Assembly (NCBI GenBank): GCA_964480445.1
Contig: CAYZPB010000029.1
Coordinates: 1-12,088, forward strand
Direction: 5' to 3'
DNA: 12,088 nucleotides
DNA from: CAYZPB01 sp964480445
Lineage (GTDB): Bacteria; Bacillota; Bacilli; Tepidibacillales; Tepidibacillaceae
The position numbers and the translations under genes were made by a program. The notes below the pieces were generated by a model. The model saw only the letters and a program-made list of their open reading frames with translations. It had not been told where the DNA came from and did not search any database. Shown here piece after piece: positions 7,801-12,088 of the stretch; position 1 is the first letter of the stretch; every line of letters begins with the position of its first letter.

Positions 7801-8465
7801 AAACTGGTGATGCACGGGAGATTGTTGTTAGCAGCGAGGTTGAAGAGAAGATATATACTATACCTTTTGGTTCGCGGGTTAAAGTTGTCGTTGACCAACA
7901 GGTTGTGGCTGGAGAAGAGTTGACAGAGGGATCGATTGATCCGAAAGAGTTATTACGGGTTCAGGGAATAACTGGAGTTCAACGATATATTTTGCAAGAA
8001 GTGCAACGTGTTTATCGTTTACAAGGAGTAGAAATTAATGATAAACATATAGAGATAATGATTCGTCAGATGCTGAGAAAGGTGAAAGTCATTGATAGTG
8101 GCGATACTGAATTGTTGCCAGGTTCAATGGTAGATTTATACACTTATGAGAGTGCTAATAAAGCTGCTTTCACTGCTGGGGTTGAACCCGCAACTGTTAA
8201 ACCAGTATTACTAGGTATAACAAAAGCATCACTTGAAACCGAGTCTTTCTTATCAGCTGCATCTTTCCAGGAGACAACACGAGTTCTAACAGAGGCGGCA
8301 ATAAAAGGTAAAACTGACTATTTATTAGGACTTAAGGAAAATGTAATAATTGGCAAATTGATTCCTGCTGGTACTGGTCTTAAAAAGTATCGAAACACCA
8401 AAATTTCTTCTAAAGGCGCTCTTCAAGAGTTTATTATCGAAGAAGAAACTGTTGCGATTGATTAA
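4851..8465 (+). CDS. rpoC: DNA-directed RNA polymerase subunit beta-prime
   Basis: This 1204-residue catalytic subunit of RNA polymerase carries the Mg-binding active site. The N-terminal zinc-binding cysteines are C60, C62, C75 and C78 (CHCGKYKR and CDRC). The catalytic NADFDGDQM places D449, D451 and D453 around the magnesium ion. The second zinc site is C819, C893, C900 and C903. The trigger loop carries MRTFHTGG at 937-944, followed by GDDITQGLPRIQELFEARNP. The C-terminus has the conserved SFLSAASFQETTRVLTEAAI and GLKENVIIGKLIPAGTG blocks. It resembles Bacillus RpoC throughout and is of similar length, with no split or large insertion. The start is TTG at 4851 behind a perfect Shine-Dalgarno. 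No terminator is seen after the stop, so transcripts may continue into the ybxF-type gene, which also has its own promoter. Confidence 0.99.
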   Translation: MIDVNKFEAMSLGLASSEKIRSWSFGEVKKPETINYRTLKPEKEGLFCEKIFGPAKDWECHCGKYKRVRYKGVVCDRCGVEVTRSKVRRERMGHIELAAPVSHIWYFKGIPSRMGLILDMSPRSLEEILYFSSYVVTDPGETPLDKKQLLTEREYRSYREKYGLNFSAGMGAETVKRLLEDIDVEGELQELKDELTSAQGQKRNRMIRRIEILDAFRISGNKPGWMVLDVLPVIPPDLRPMVQLDGGRFATSDLNDLYRRVINRNNRLKRLLDLGAPDVIVQNEKRMLQESVDALVDNGRRGRPVTGPGNRPLKSLSHMLKGKQGRFRQNLLGKRVDYSGRSVIVVGPNLQMHECGLPKEMALELFKPFVMRELVSREVTHNIKSAKRRVERMSPEVWDILEDIIKEHPVLLNRAPTLHRLGIQAFEPVLVEGRAIQLHPLVCTAYNADFDGDQMAVHVPLSAEAQAESRLLMLASHNILNPKDGKPVVTPSQDMVLGCYYLTIEKAGDKGEGMLFGGPEEAISAYYKGYATLHAKILVPAKTLHKTSFTEKQENAFLVTTIGRIIFNEVFPADLPYINEPTKTNLVDGISDRYFVFEKGADLREAAKNTVNDGAITKGYLGIIIAEIYRKYKTTETAIILDKIKRLGFSYSTKAGITIAVSDVNIPEEKDLMLQEAEEKVSEVVKQYRRGLITDGERYDRTINIWSKTKDDITDVLMASLDRFNSINMMAHSGARGNVSQITQLAGMRGLMAAPSGKIIELPIKSNFREGLTVLEYFISTHGARKGLADTALRTADSGYLTRRLVDVAQDVIIRELDCNTDKGIVVSTVMDGNEVIENLYDRIIGRYAFETVKHPKTGEILVKRNVLIDEEIADKIQAASITEVNIRSVFNCRTRRGVCEKCYGRNLATGGDVEIGEAVGTIAAQSIGEPGTQLTMRTFHTGGVAGDDITQGLPRIQELFEARNPKGQAVIAEFDGTVKTVEETGDAREIVVSSEVEEKIYTIPFGSRVKVVVDQQVVAGEELTEGSIDPKELLRVQGITGVQRYILQEVQRVYRLQGVEINDKHIEIMIRQMLRKVKVIDSGDTELLPGSMVDLYTYESANKAAFTAGVEPATVKPVLLGITKASLETESFLSAASFQETTRVLTEAAIKGKTDYLLGLKENVIIGKLIPAGTGLKKYRNTKISSKGALQEFIIEEETVAID

Positions 8466-8474
8466 AAAATAGTA

Positions 8475-8503
8475 TTGACAGGGTATGTAAATAATGTTAA
8501 TCT
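8475..8503 (+). promoter_or_regulatory. putative str operon promoter
   Basis: A consensus -35 TTGACA (8475-8480) is followed by a 17-nt spacer and TAATCT (8498-8503). The -10 is weak (three of six), but TG at 8495-8496 forms an extended -10. The predicted transcription start is near 8510, giving a leader of about 35 nt before the ybxF-type gene. It would drive ybxF, rpsL, rpsG and fusA separately from rpoBC. Confidence 0.6.
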
Positions 8504-8545
8504 GTTTTAGTGTAAAATATAACCTGTACTTTGGAGGATGAAAGA

Positions 8546-8794
8546 ATGTCTTATGAAAAAGTTAAGCAGGCGAAAAAACTTTCTGTTGGTGTTAAACAGA
8601 CATTAAAAGCTGTTGAAGCAGAGGAAGTTTTAGAGGTTATTATAGCAAGGGATGCTGATCCCCACTATGTAGCTGAGATTATAAGTCTGAGTAAAGAAAA
8701 TGAAATTAAGATAACTTATGTTGAATCAATGAAAAAATTAGGTAAAAGTAGTGGTATTGAGGTAGGAGCAGCAACGGTAGGCATATTGAAGTAA
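8546..8794 (+). CDS. ybxF: L7Ae-family RNA-binding protein YbxF (RplGB-like)
   Basis: This 82-residue protein belongs to the L7Ae/L30e/S12e/Gadd45 family and matches Bacillus YbxF in length, position and sequence. Conserved pieces are GVKQTLKAV (15-23), the VIIARDADP block (31-39) and VESMKKLGKSSGIEVGAA (59-76), which includes the glycine- and basic-rich RNA-contact region of this family. Family members bind kink-turn RNA, and YbxF has been reported to bind K-turn RNA and associate with ribosomes; whether this copy does so is inferred. ATG at 8546 is chosen because GGAGG (8533-8537) lies 8 nt upstream. An in-frame TTG at 8531 overlaps that site and is rejected. It is the first gene after the str promoter, and a long hairpin starts right at its stop codon. 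Confidence 0.93.
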   Translation: MSYEKVKQAKKLSVGVKQTLKAVEAEEVLEVIIARDADPHYVAEIISLSKENEIKITYVESMKKLGKSSGIEVGAATVGILK

Positions 8795-8848
8795 AAATTG
8801 CCGATAATAGTGAAAGCTTATATCTAAGCAGCTATTATCGCGCAATTT
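8795..8848 (+). promoter_or_regulatory. long structured RNA element between ybxF and rpsL
   Basis: AAATTGC (8795-8801) pairs with GCAATTT (8842-8848). After a bulged C at 8841, CGATAATAG (8802-8810) pairs with CTATTATCG (8832-8840). Within it, after an internal loop of 5 nt (TGAAA) against 2 nt (AG), GCTTA (8816-8820) pairs with TAAGC (8825-8829) around TATC. In all this gives 21 bp. GTAA (8791-8794) can also pair with TTAC (8852-8855), reaching into the stop codon. A weak T-rich stretch follows (8846-8853). It could be a partial terminator, a processing site or a protein-binding leader for rpsL. The fold is seen; the role is inferred. Confidence 0.6.
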
Positions 8849-8852
8849 ATTT

Positions 8853-8881
8853 TACAGCAACATGAACCACCCGGAGCTGTG
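8853..8881 (+). promoter_or_regulatory. GC-rich hairpin with possible anti-Shine-Dalgarno loop, rpsL leader
   Basis: ACAGC (8854-8858) pairs with GCTGT (8876-8880), extended by a U-G pair (8853/8881), enclosing a 17-nt loop. The loop contains CCACC (8867-8871), which complements GGTGG (8902-8906) in the rpsL Shine-Dalgarno region. The patch is GC-rich in an AT-rich spacer and is not coding. It could limit ribosome access to rpsL. This is an inference from short complementarity. Confidence 0.35.
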
Positions 8882-8896
8882 TCCTTAAAAAGATGG

Positions 8897-8905
8897 AAGG
8901 AGGTG
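8897..8905 (+). promoter_or_regulatory. Shine-Dalgarno of rpsL
   Basis: AAGGAGGTG lies 6 nt before ATG at 8912 and fixes the start of S12. Upstream in-frame codons to 8879 are spacer, not protein. Confidence 0.9.
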
Positions 8906-8911
8906 GCTTTA

Positions 8912-9331
8912 ATGCCAACAATTAATCAATTAGTTCGTAAAGGTAGAAAAAGTAGGGTTACTAAATCGAAATCACCTGCTTTACAAAAAAGCTATAATAG
9001 CTTTAAAAAAGGTTTGACCGATCAGAGCTCTCCACAAAAGCGTGGGGTTTGCACGCGTGTCGGAACAATGACTCCGAAAAAACCTAACTCGGCTTTACGT
9101 AAATATGCTCGTGTACGTCTTACAAATGGAATTGAAGTTACTGCGTATATACCAGGTATAGGGCATAATCTACAAGAACATAGTGTTGTTCTAGTGCGTG
9201 GTGGTCGTATAAAAGACTTGCCAGGCGTTAGATATCATATCGTACGTGGCGCATTGGATACTGCCGGCGTACAAAATAGAGCACAGGCGCGTTCTAAATA
9301 CGGAACGAAAAAGCCAAAAGCTGCTAACTAA
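8912..9331 (+). CDS. rpsL: 30S ribosomal protein S12
   Basis: This 139-residue protein sits at the interface of the small subunit and helps inspect codon-anticodon pairing in the A site. It begins MPTINQLVRKGR and ends KYGTKKPKAAN. It is longer than the E. coli protein because of extra residues around 15-40, as is usual in Gram-positive bacteria. The decoding loop TPKKPNSALRK is at 54-64 and the second loop RGGRIKDLPGVRYH at 96-109. K56/K57 and K101, the lysines tied to streptomycin resistance when mutated, are in the wild-type state. D102 is the residue methylthiolated by RimO in some bacteria. The start is set by AAGGAGGTG 6 nt upstream. The spacer upstream carries two RNA hairpins, and rpsG follows after 33 nt in the same transcript. 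Confidence 0.98.
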   Translation: MPTINQLVRKGRKSRVTKSKSPALQKSYNSFKKGLTDQSSPQKRGVCTRVGTMTPKKPNSALRKYARVRLTNGIEVTAYIPGIGHNLQEHSVVLVRGGRIKDLPGVRYHIVRGALDTAGVQNRAQARSKYGTKKPKAAN

Positions 9332-9364
9332 GACAGATTAAAAACAAATAAAGGAGGAGATATT

Positions 9365-9835
9365 ATGCCGCGCAAAGGACCTGTTGCTAAGAGAGATGTA
9401 CTGCCAGATCCATTATATAATAGCAAGCTTGTAACACGTTTAGTCAATGGTATGATGGTAGATGGAAAAAAGAACGTTTCTCAAAATATACTATACAGTG
9501 CATTCGAAATAATTAAAGATAAAACTGGCAAGGCACCAATGGAAGTGTTTGATGAAGCAATGAAAAACATTATGCCGGTTCTGGAAGTTAAAGCCCGCCG
9601 AGTGGGTGGTGCGAACTACCAGGTACCAATTGAAGTAAGACCAGATAGAAGAACAACTCTTGGATTACGCTGGTTAATACACTATTCCCGCCTACGTGGT
9701 GAGAAGACAATGGAAGAAAGGCTTGCTGGCGAAATCATGGATGCTGCTAATAATACCGGAGCAGCAGTTAAGAAAAGAGAAGAGACACATAAAATGGCGG
9801 AAGCAAATAAAGCATTTGCTCACTATCGCTGGTAA
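9365..9835 (+). CDS. rpsG: 30S ribosomal protein S7
   Basis: This 156-residue protein is a primary binder of the 3' major domain of 16S rRNA and nucleates assembly of the 30S head; it lies near the E site. It starts MPRKGPVAKRDVLPDP, has the long beta-hairpin VGGANYQVPIEVRPDRR at about 80-96, the helical core WLIHYSRLRGEKTMEERLA at 103-121, and ends in AHYRW, all standard for S7. AAGGAGGAG (9351-9359) precedes the ATG with GGAGG 7 nt upstream. In E. coli S7 regulates the operon by binding the long rpsL-rpsG spacer. Here that spacer is only 33 nt with no hairpin, so that control cannot work in the same way. Confidence 0.98.
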   Translation: MPRKGPVAKRDVLPDPLYNSKLVTRLVNGMMVDGKKNVSQNILYSAFEIIKDKTGKAPMEVFDEAMKNIMPVLEVKARRVGGANYQVPIEVRPDRRTTLGLRWLIHYSRLRGEKTMEERLAGEIMDAANNTGAAVKKREETHKMAEANKAFAHYRW

Positions 9836-9869
9836 TATTTTATAGAAAGTATGAGGGGATAGAAAAAAG

Positions 9870-11942
9870 ATGAAAAGAAAATTTTCCCTACAAAACACTC
9901 GTAATATTGGAATAATGGCTCACATCGATGCCGGTAAAACGACTACCACTGAGCGCATTCTTTACTATACGGGTCGCACACATAAAATGGGTGAGACACA
10001 TGAGGGTGCTGCTACTATGGACTGGATGGAGCAGGAACAAGAACGAGGTATAACAATCACGTCAGCAGCAACAACCTGTGAATGGAAAGGTTATCGAATT
10101 AATATTATAGATACCCCAGGACACGTTGATTTTACTGTTGAGGTTGAGCGTTCGTTACGTGTTTTGGACGGGGCTGTTACAGTACTAGATGCAAAAAGTG
10201 GTGTTGAACCACAAACAGAAACTGTTTGGCGTCAGGCTACAACTTATGGCGTACCAAGAATTATTTTTGTTAATAAGATGGATAAAGTTGGAGCTGACTT
10301 TCTTTATGCCGTACAAACAGTTGCTGAACGCCTAAAAGCTAATCCCGTTCCAATCCAATTGCCAATTGGTGCAGAAGATAACTTTCAGGGAATTATTGAT
10401 TTAGTTAATATGGAATCATATTACTATACTGACGATTTAGGAAATACAACTGATATACAACCAATTTCTCCAGAACATCTTGAACTAGCTGAGGAATGGC
10501 GAGGTAATTTAATCGAGTCAGTTGCTGAGGTAGATGAAGACTTGATGATGAAATACTTAGAAGGCGAAGAGATCACTAACGAAGAGATTGCTGCAGCACT
10601 ACGTAAAGGAACACTTGCTGTACAAATTTTCCCAGTAGTTTGTGGCTCTGCTTACAAGAATAAAGGTGTTCAAAGAATGCTAGATGCATTAATTGATTAC
10701 CTACCAAGCCCAATCGACGTTCCACCAATCACTGGAATAGTACCAAGGGGTGGAGAGGAAGTGCGACCTTCTGATGACAGCGCTCCTTTTTCAGCACTTG
10801 CCTTTAAAGTAATGACAGACCCTTATGTTGGAAAACTGACCTTCTTCCGTGTTTATTCAGGAACATTAGATTCAGGTTCATATGTATTGAACTCATCAAA
10901 AGAAAAACGCGAAAGAATTGGACGAATTCTAGAAATGCATGCCAACCATCGTGAAGAGGTTAGCAAAGTTTTCTCGGGAGATATTGTCGCTGGGGTTGGT
11001 CTCAAAGATACTGGAACAGGAGATACCTTATGTGATGAGAAGCACCCGATTATTCTTGAATCGATGGATTTTCCAGAACCAGTTATTCATCTCTCAGTAG
11101 AACCAAAAACTAAAATGGACCAAGATAAATTAGGTGCTGCACTTTCTAAACTTGCTGAAGAGGACCCGACCTTTAAAACACACACGGACGAGGAAACAGG
11201 ACAGACTATTGTTGCTGGTATGGGTGAACTACACCTTGACATAATTGTTGATCGCTTAAGACGCGAATTCAAGGTTGAGGCTAATGTTGGTGCGCCACAG
11301 GTTGCATATAAAGAAACTATTCGCACTAGTGCCAAGGTTGAGGGTAAATTTATTAGACAATCTGGTGGACGTGGACAATATGGACACGTATGGGTTGAAT
11401 ATTCTCCACTTGAGAAAGGGCAAGGCTTTGAATTCGAGAACAAAATCTTTGGTGGTGTTGTTCCACGAGAATATATTCCGGCTGTACAAGCTGGTATTGA
11501 AGAGGCTGCGTTAAACGGCATTCTTGCGGGCTATCCGCTAATCGATTTTAAAGCGTCAATCTATGATGGTTCTTATCACGATGTTGACTCTTCCGAGATG
11601 GCATTTAAAATTGCTGGTTCAATGTCACTAAAAGCTGCAAAAGCTAAGTGTGACCCAGTAATACTAGAGCCGGTGATGAAGGTTGAAGTTACCGTTCCCG
11701 AAGAATACATGGGAGATGTAATGGGTGATTTAAGCTCTCGTCGTGGTAGAATAGAGGGGATGGGTGCTAATGGTGGTGCGCAAAGCATTCACGCTTTAGT
11801 ACCATTATCAGAGATGTTTGGTTATGCGACATCGCTTCGTTCTAATACACAGGGACGTGGAAACTACTCAATGCATTTTGATGGTTATGAAGAAGTACCT
11901 AAGAATATTGCAGAGGAAATTATTGCAAAACAGTCAGTATAA
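9870..11942 (+). CDS. fusA: translation elongation factor G
   Basis: This 690-residue GTPase drives ribosomal translocation and, with RRF, ribosome recycling. The GTP-binding motifs are G1 AHIDAGKT (17-24), G2 RGITIT (59-64), G3 DTPGH (81-85, catalytic H85), G4 NKMD (135-138) and G5 GSA (259-261). Domain II follows from about 290. Domain III includes MGELHLDIIVDR (451-462). Domain IV runs from about 480, with the tip loop YDGSYHDVDSSEMAF at 565-579 that enters the decoding centre. Domain V ends with SMHFDGYEEVP. All are intact, and the length fits the family. F88 and H455, positions linked to fusidic acid resistance in Staphylococcus, are wild type. The Shine-Dalgarno GAGGGGAT (9853-9860) is about 10 nt from the ATG, a little further than for its neighbours. 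It is co-transcribed with rpsL and rpsG. Confidence 0.99.
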   Translation: MKRKFSLQNTRNIGIMAHIDAGKTTTTERILYYTGRTHKMGETHEGAATMDWMEQEQERGITITSAATTCEWKGYRINIIDTPGHVDFTVEVERSLRVLDGAVTVLDAKSGVEPQTETVWRQATTYGVPRIIFVNKMDKVGADFLYAVQTVAERLKANPVPIQLPIGAEDNFQGIIDLVNMESYYYTDDLGNTTDIQPISPEHLELAEEWRGNLIESVAEVDEDLMMKYLEGEEITNEEIAAALRKGTLAVQIFPVVCGSAYKNKGVQRMLDALIDYLPSPIDVPPITGIVPRGGEEVRPSDDSAPFSALAFKVMTDPYVGKLTFFRVYSGTLDSGSYVLNSSKEKRERIGRILEMHANHREEVSKVFSGDIVAGVGLKDTGTGDTLCDEKHPIILESMDFPEPVIHLSVEPKTKMDQDKLGAALSKLAEEDPTFKTHTDEETGQTIVAGMGELHLDIIVDRLRREFKVEANVGAPQVAYKETIRTSAKVEGKFIRQSGGRGQYGHVWVEYSPLEKGQGFEFENKIFGGVVPREYIPAVQAGIEEAALNGILAGYPLIDFKASIYDGSYHDVDSSEMAFKIAGSMSLKAAKAKCDPVILEPVMKVEVTVPEEYMGDVMGDLSSRRGRIEGMGANGGAQSIHALVPLSEMFGYATSLRSNTQGRGNYSMHFDGYEEVPKNIAEEIIAKQSV

Positions 11943-11964
11943 GTATTAATTTACTAAGTATGAT

Positions 11965-11992
11965 TTGTAAAAAATTTTACTACCCTTATAAT
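11965..11992 (+). promoter_or_regulatory. putative tuf promoter
   Basis: TTGTAA (11965-11970, four of six matches to -35) is followed by a 16-nt spacer and a perfect TATAAT (11987-11992). Transcription would begin near 11999, leaving a leader of about 57 nt before tuf. The -10 is one arm of an inverted repeat, CC(T)TATAAT at 11984-11992 against ATTATAGG at 11997-12004. A separate promoter would help EF-Tu exceed EF-G in amount. No terminator is seen between fusA and this site, so read-through is also likely. Confidence 0.5.
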
Positions 11993-12041
11993 AGGTATTA
12001 TAGGAAGTGTAGTGAAACAACTATAATAATTAAGAAGTACT

Positions 12042-12048
12042 AAGGAGG
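12042..12048 (+). promoter_or_regulatory. Shine-Dalgarno of tuf
   Basis: AAGGAGG lies 7 nt before ATG at 12056, a strong site that supports the start of the partial EF-Tu gene at the window edge. Confidence 0.85.
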
Positions 12049-12055
12049 ATATAAA

Positions 12056-12088
12056 ATGGGTAAACAAAAATTTGAACGTAACAAAACA
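12056..12088 (+). CDS. tuf: elongation factor Tu (5' end only)
   Basis: Only 11 codons are present, reading MGKQKFERNKT before the window ends. This resembles the usual EF-Tu start (MAKxKFxRxKxHVNIGTIGHVD), and its place right after fusA with a strong Shine-Dalgarno supports the call. EF-Tu delivers aminoacyl-tRNA to the ribosome as a GTP complex. Gly rather than the common Ala follows the initiator Met. The GTP-binding motifs lie beyond the window, so identity rests on the N-terminus and gene order. Confidence 0.9.
   Translation, partial: MGKQKFERNKT

Noticed and set aside
8478..8527. Inverted repeat ACAGG / CCTGT flanking the str promoter
   Set aside because: The arms are only 5 nt and 40 nt apart, so chance is the likely explanation.
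8811..8831. A standard kink-turn in the ybxF-rpsL hairpin
   Set aside because: The loop has the right 5 against 2 asymmetry, but the bulged strand reads TGAAA and the other strand AG. The tandem sheared pairs would be A-G and A-A rather than G-A and A-G. Only a non-standard variant is possible.
9851..9862. A three-codon open frame (ATG AGG GGA TAG) overlapping the fusA ribosome binding site
   Set aside because: It arises from the Shine-Dalgarno bases themselves, has no ribosome binding site of its own, and is most likely chance.
11275..11514. A 79-codon + strand open frame inside fusA in another frame
   Set aside because: It overlaps highly conserved EF-G sequence and has no recognisable product or start signal.
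11087..11521. A 144-codon minus-strand open frame inside fusA
   Set aside because: It is fully inside the conserved EF-G gene, has low-complexity Ser/Pro-rich content typical of antisense frames, and no supporting ribosome binding site or promoter. The other minus-strand frames (for example 1539-1919, 3630-3992, 6064-6279) are rejected for the same reason.
1..12088. A novel defence, mobile or biosynthetic system
   Set aside because: Every gene is a conserved housekeeping gene in the expected Bacillota order, with no insertion between them, no direct repeats, no CRISPR-like array and no compositional break.

Overview
This window is a conserved housekeeping segment from a low-G+C Gram-positive bacterium (Bacillota). 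All genes lie on the + strand in the order rplL - ybxB-type methyltransferase - rpoB - rpoC - ybxF-type L7Ae protein - rpsL - rpsG - fusA - tuf (first 11 codons only). This is the rpoBC-str region as arranged in Bacillus. The proteins also point there: a small YbxF-like L7Ae protein before rpsL, a 139-residue S12 with the longer Gram-positive N-terminus, TTG starts on rpoB and rpoC behind strong Shine-Dalgarno sequences, and RpoB, RpoC, S12 and EF-G sequences that read as Bacilli-like. The exact genus cannot be named from the sequence alone. The DNA is AT-rich, and the spacers are richer in A+T than the genes.

Layout. Bases 21-386 encode ribosomal stalk protein L7/L12. An 18-bp RNA hairpin (396-435) separates it from a putative RsmC/YbxB-type methyltransferase (466-1077). 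The next spacer (1078-1281) is the richest regulatory stretch: a good promoter with an extended -10 directly after the methyltransferase stop, a leader of about 100 nt, and an intrinsic-terminator-like hairpin with a long T tract ending about 30 nt before rpoB. RpoB (1282-4815) and RpoC (4851-8465) are the beta and beta-prime subunits of RNA polymerase, both with TTG starts. A second promoter (8475-8503) lies between rpoC and the ybxF-type gene (8546-8794). A long hairpin and a small GC-rich structured patch precede rpsL. S12 (8912-9331), S7 (9365-9835) and EF-G (9870-11942) follow closely, and a third promoter candidate (11965-11992) precedes tuf (12056 onward).

The genes work together as the core transcription and translation set: the RNA polymerase catalytic subunits, two 30S proteins that shape the decoding centre and the 3' major (head) domain, the L7/L12 stalk that recruits translational GTPases, and the two GTPases EF-G and EF-Tu. 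The spacer elements would let promoter input and partial termination set different levels for L7/L12 (several copies per ribosome), RNA polymerase (far fewer copies) and EF-Tu (very abundant).

I found no mobile element, CRISPR array, tRNA, rRNA, frameshift or foreign gene, and no new gene system. What is worth a second look is in the spacers: the rplL hairpin, the terminator before rpoB, and the structured ybxF-rpsL spacer with a possible Shine-Dalgarno-sequestering pairing.
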